This document shows positions 61,115 to 64,000 of a stretch of DNA of 64,000 nucleotides, one piece after another. The notes beneath the pieces are model-generated. The model was given only the letters and a program-made list of their open reading frames with translations. It ran no database searches and had not been told where the DNA came from. The position numbers and the translations under genes are program-made. Position 1 is the stretch's first letter; every line of letters begins with the position of its first letter. Location of the stretch: assembly GCA_038146785.1 (NCBI GenBank), contig JAYQSI010000005.1, positions 1 through 64,000 of the forward strand. The letters run 5' to 3'. This DNA comes from VMDJ01 sp038146785 (GTDB lineage: Bacteria; Pseudomonadota; Gammaproteobacteria; Chromatiales; Chromatiaceae).

Positions 61115-64000
61115 ATGAGCAAGATAGATACAAAACCATCTGAGCCATGGGAGTCGGGTGTAATTCATGAGGGTAAGAGCCTCGGTATTGCCGGCTCCAT
61201 TGCCAAATCATTTATTAACTCGCCACTTTCTCCATTGCTATACGTCGCAATGTTGTTGTTGGGCGTGTTGGGTTTGATGGCAACGCCACGTCAGGAAGAC
61301 CCACAGATCGAAGTGCCGCTGATCGACTTGGTTGTTCAGTATCCTGGTGCTGATGCATCAACGGTAGCGTCTCTGGCTGTTCAACCACTTGAGCGTCTGA
61401 TGTTTGAGATCGATGGCGTTAAACACGTTTATTCATCGACAGCTCGTGGCATGGGCATCGTCACCATTCAGTTTGATGTGGGTGAACAGATGGAGTCATC
61501 ACTGGTTAAGGTGAATGACAAGCTAGCCTCGAACAAAGATCGTGTTCCAGCAGGCGTTGTGCCGCCGTTGGTTAAAGCAAAAAGTATTGATGATGTTCCT
61601 GCGGTGACGATGACCTTGTGGTCTGAGAAAGATTACAACGGTGACGGCATTCCCGATGTTGATGATTCGCAATTACGTCGTTTAGCCCAATCGGTGCTGC
61701 AAGAGATCAAGCAAATTCCCGACACTGGCGCGAGCTTCGTGGTGGGCGGACGCGCAGAGCAGGTGACCGTTGAGGTATTCCCAGAGCGCCTAGCAGGCTT
61801 TGGTCTAAGTGTTGGTCAGGTTGCGCAAGCTATCCAAGCGGCGAATGTTGAAACCCAAATGGGTGGTGTCGAAAACGGCGGCGCGCACGTGATGGTGGTT
61901 TCGGGTGAGTTTTTAAGTTCAGTTGATGACATCAATCAGTTGCAAGTTGGCTTCCATAACGGCGTGCCCGTTTATGTGCACGATGTTGCTGAGGTTCGCC
62001 AGGGCCCTGAAGACGCTAAACAAACAGTTGCTTACTACACTGGTGCTGCAACAGACCTTAATCGTGCGATTGCTGTACCTGCAGTGACTATTGCTGTCGC
62101 TAAAAAGAAAGGTACCAATGGTGTGTCGGTGGCAGAAGATGTCATTGCGCGTGTTGAATCGCTTAAAGGTCGTTTGATTCCTAATGATGTCAACGTCAGC
62201 TTGACGCGTAACTACGGTTTATCAGCTAAGCAAAAAGTTAACGACCTTATCTTTAAGCTCTTCATTGCGACTGGCTTTGTTTTCTTATTGGTTTGGGCGG
62301 CGTTCCGCGCGCTTAAGCCTGCGATTGTTGTATTGCTGGTTATTCCAGTCGTGCTCTTGTTCACGATTTTGTGTGCATGGCTGTTGGGCTTCACGATTGA
62401 CCGGGTGTCGCTGTTCGCCTTGATCTTCTCTATTGGTATCTTGGTTGACGATGCGATCGTGGTGGTCGAAAACATTTATCGCCGATGGCTCGAAGCGAAC
62501 TCTGTAGATGCAGAGACCGCGGTTGATGCGGTACGAGAGGTAGGTAACCCAACCATTCTTGCAACCGGTACGGTTATTGGTGCCTTATTACCGATGGGCT
62601 TTGTCAGCGGCATGATGGGTCCTTACATGATGCCGATCCCAGTGCTTGGCTCGGTAGCAATGGTTATCTCATTGTTCGCCGCGTTTGTGTTTACCCCATG
62701 GTTAGCAATTCACCCTGTGTTTAAGCCAACCTTGAAATACTTGGAAGTGGCTGAGAAGCGCGAGCACAAAGAAGCTGAATGGCTTGATGGTGTGTTCCGT
62801 TCGATCTTGATTCCAATGATCGAATACCCATGGAAGGCACGCATGTTCAAGTTGGCCATGTGGGGCGTTTTCTTGGTGATGTGCTCCTTCTTCTACTTCA
62901 AGTGGGTAGCGGTAAAGATGCTGCCACTCGATAACAAGCCAGAGTTTTCGGTAGTTCTCGATATGCCAGAAGGTTCTGCCTTGGCGGTCACGGGTAACCA
63001 AGCACACCGCATTGCGGATAAGTTGCGTCGCATGCCGGAAGTGCGCGATGCGCAGATTTATGTCGGCACGGCTAAGCCGTTCGACTTTAACGGCATGGTG
63101 CGTCACTACTACCTTCGTCAACAACCATGGCAAGCTGAGATTCAGCTGCAGTTGTTAGACAAGCGTGAGCGTAAGCGTTCTTCGCACGAGATTGCGGTTG
63201 ATGCACGTGCCCAGGTAAAAGAATTACTCGTTGGTACGGGTGCTAAGTTCTCAGTGGTTGAGATGCCGCCTGGTCCGCCAGTACTTCAATCAGTTGTTGC
63301 TGAAGTCTATGGTCCTGATGCTCAAACACGTCGCCAGGTAGCTGCAGACTTAACCGAGATTTTCTCAAAGACAGAAAGCTTGGTTGACGTTGATAACTAC
63401 ATGCGCGAGCCATACGACTATTGGCACTTTGTGATCGAAACTGAAAAAGCGCAGCGTCGTGGTATTTCAGTTCAAGATATTAATCGTGAGCTTGCGATGG
63501 CTTTGGGTGGTTATGTTCTCGGCGATGTGAAGCAACGCGCCGGTCATGAGCCTGTGAATATCGTGGTTCAAATCCCTATGGCAGAACGCTCAAATGTTTC
63601 TCGTTTGGGTGACATTTTGGTCGGAACACCTAAAGGCTCTAGCGTTCCTTTGCGCGAGCTTGGTCACTTTGAGCTGCGCGAAGAAGATCACTTGATTCAC
63701 CATAAAGATTTGCGTGCGGTTGAGTATGTTGTTGGTGATGTAGGTGGCAAGCTTGCTGCGCCTATCTATGGCATGTTCCAAGTGCAAGACAAGTTAATGG
63801 AAGTGGGTTGTCAGACCCCGGATGGTCATTCTTTGTGTGACAACATCAACTGGACAGCGCCACCTGAGGATGACTCTAGGTCAGGTATTCAATGGGCAGG
63901 TGAGTGGACGGTTACCTACGAGACCTTCCGTGACATGGGTATGGCCTTTGGTGCAGCCCTTGTATTGATCTACATTCTGGTGGTGTGGGAGTTTGGTAAC
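61115..64000 (+). CDS. RND-family efflux pump inner-membrane transporter (3' end beyond window)
   Basis: 962 codons open to the last base, in frame. N-terminal LGIAGSIAKSFINSPLSPL leads into the first helix; periplasmic porter domain follows with YPGADASTVASLAVQPLERL near 72-91. A cluster of helices at about 380-530 carries SIGILVDDAIVVVENIYR near 436-453, the Asp pair of the proton relay in HAE1-type pumps. An insertion DYNGDGIPDVDD near 173-184 resembles an EF-hand or dockerin calcium loop, unusual for the family. Starts 29 bases after the adaptor gene. Substrate unknown. Confidence 0.9.
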   Translation, partial: MSKIDTKPSEPWESGVIHEGKSLGIAGSIAKSFINSPLSPLLYVAMLLLGVLGLMATPRQEDPQIEVPLIDLVVQYPGADASTVASLAVQPLERLMFEIDGVKHVYSSTARGMGIVTIQFDVGEQMESSLVKVNDKLASNKDRVPAGVVPPLVKAKSIDDVPAVTMTLWSEKDYNGDGIPDVDDSQLRRLAQSVLQEIKQIPDTGASFVVGGRAEQVTVEVFPERLAGFGLSVGQVAQAIQAANVETQMGGVENGGAHVMVVSGEFLSSVDDINQLQVGFHNGVPVYVHDVAEVRQGPEDAKQTVAYYTGAATDLNRAIAVPAVTIAVAKKKGTNGVSVAEDVIARVESLKGRLIPNDVNVSLTRNYGLSAKQKVNDLIFKLFIATGFVFLLVWAAFRALKPAIVVLLVIPVVLLFTILCAWLLGFTIDRVSLFALIFSIGILVDDAIVVVENIYRRWLEANSVDAETAVDAVREVGNPTILATGTVIGALLPMGFVSGMMGPYMMPIPVLGSVAMVISLFAAFVFTPWLAIHPVFKPTLKYLEVAEKREHKEAEWLDGVFRSILIPMIEYPWKARMFKLAMWGVFLVMCSFFYFKWVAVKMLPLDNKPEFSVVLDMPEGSALAVTGNQAHRIADKLRRMPEVRDAQIYVGTAKPFDFNGMVRHYYLRQQPWQAEIQLQLLDKRERKRSSHEIAVDARAQVKELLVGTGAKFSVVEMPPGPPVLQSVVAEVYGPDAQTRRQVAADLTEIFSKTESLVDVDNYMREPYDYWHFVIETEKAQRRGISVQDINRELAMALGGYVLGDVKQRAGHEPVNIVVQIPMAERSNVSRLGDILVGTPKGSSVPLRELGHFELREEDHLIHHKDLRAVEYVVGDVGGKLAAPIYGMFQVQDKLMEVGCQTPDGHSLCDNINWTAPPEDDSRSGIQWAGEWTVTYETFRDMGMAFGAALVLIYILVVWEFGN

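Noticed and set aside
62702..63133. Minus-strand frames within 62200-63800
   Set aside because: They lie opposite the RND pump, whose frame is open throughout to the window end.
1..64000. CRISPR array, insertion sequences or prophage
   Set aside because: No regularly spaced repeats, transposase motifs or phage structural genes were found on reading both strands.

Overview
The window is 64 kb of chromosome from a sulfur-oxidising gammaproteobacterium. The evidence is a soxXYZA operon (50197-52397, minus strand), a YeeE/YedE-type sulfur-compound transporter (39387-40649), and the standard gammaproteobacterial run ruvC-ruvA-ruvB-ybgC-tolQRAB-pal-cpoB-queE-queC. By eye the base composition is intermediate (about half G+C) with a few AT-rich pockets. 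A soxXYZA block standing apart from soxB and soxCD is known from the Thiomicrospira/Hydrogenovibrio group and other Thiotrichales-like lineages. I offer that only as a guess, because no rRNA is present.

Layout. 1-3060 is an accessory segment: a broken NMT1-type sensor, then a minus-strand operon of a sensor-like protein, a MASE1-like membrane protein and a ~100-residue winged-helix protein. 3144-8200 holds an acyl-CoA ligase, a D-lactate dehydrogenase-like gene, umuDC, hupB and tRNA-Arg. 8250-14430 mixes housekeeping genes (YebC/YeeN, ndh, pyrC) with small orphan genes. 14428-28422 holds an RluA-type synthase, a P-loop ATPase next to metA, a dgt-mazG-Nudix-prc nucleotide-sanitation run, pbpG, gshA, an MFS transporter and an SDR. 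28532-39313 is the fmdB-aspS-ruvCAB-ybgC-tol-pal-queEC block. 39387-41850 holds the sulfur transporter, tRNA-Lys, a broken MarR-like regulator behind a TTGTGC operator array, and a second copy of the small winged-helix protein.

42869-47351 is a tightly overlapping pterin/folate operon (folX, folE, folM-like SDR, phhB, pabB) with two nuclease-fold genes embedded in it. 47348-50136 holds galU, a HEACH-motif protein, a rhodanese and an LpxL-like acyltransferase. 50197-52397 is soxXYZA. 52642-59645 holds a BepA-type protease, a MoxR/VWA pair, a small acidic protein, nadA and a fructokinase-like ROK kinase. 59919-64000 is an RND efflux adaptor and pump, the pump running off the end of the window.

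Reading-frame breaks are a recurring theme. Single-base frameshifts that are cleanly repaired in silico occur in the sensor (near 2705), pal (near 36662), the MarR-like gene (near 41060), the folM-like SDR (near 44361), phhB (near 45890), the HEACH protein (near 48545) and the VWA protein (near 54215). The NMT1 sensor has at least two breaks. Because pal and the VWA protein are otherwise perfectly conserved, I suspect unpolished sequencing indels for many of these, but true decay for the 5' end of the window. The most novel-looking items are the sensor/MASE1/winged-helix operon with its distant paralogue at 41503, the nuclease-fold pair inside the pterin operon, and a 54-residue cysteine-rich protein behind a hairpin leader.
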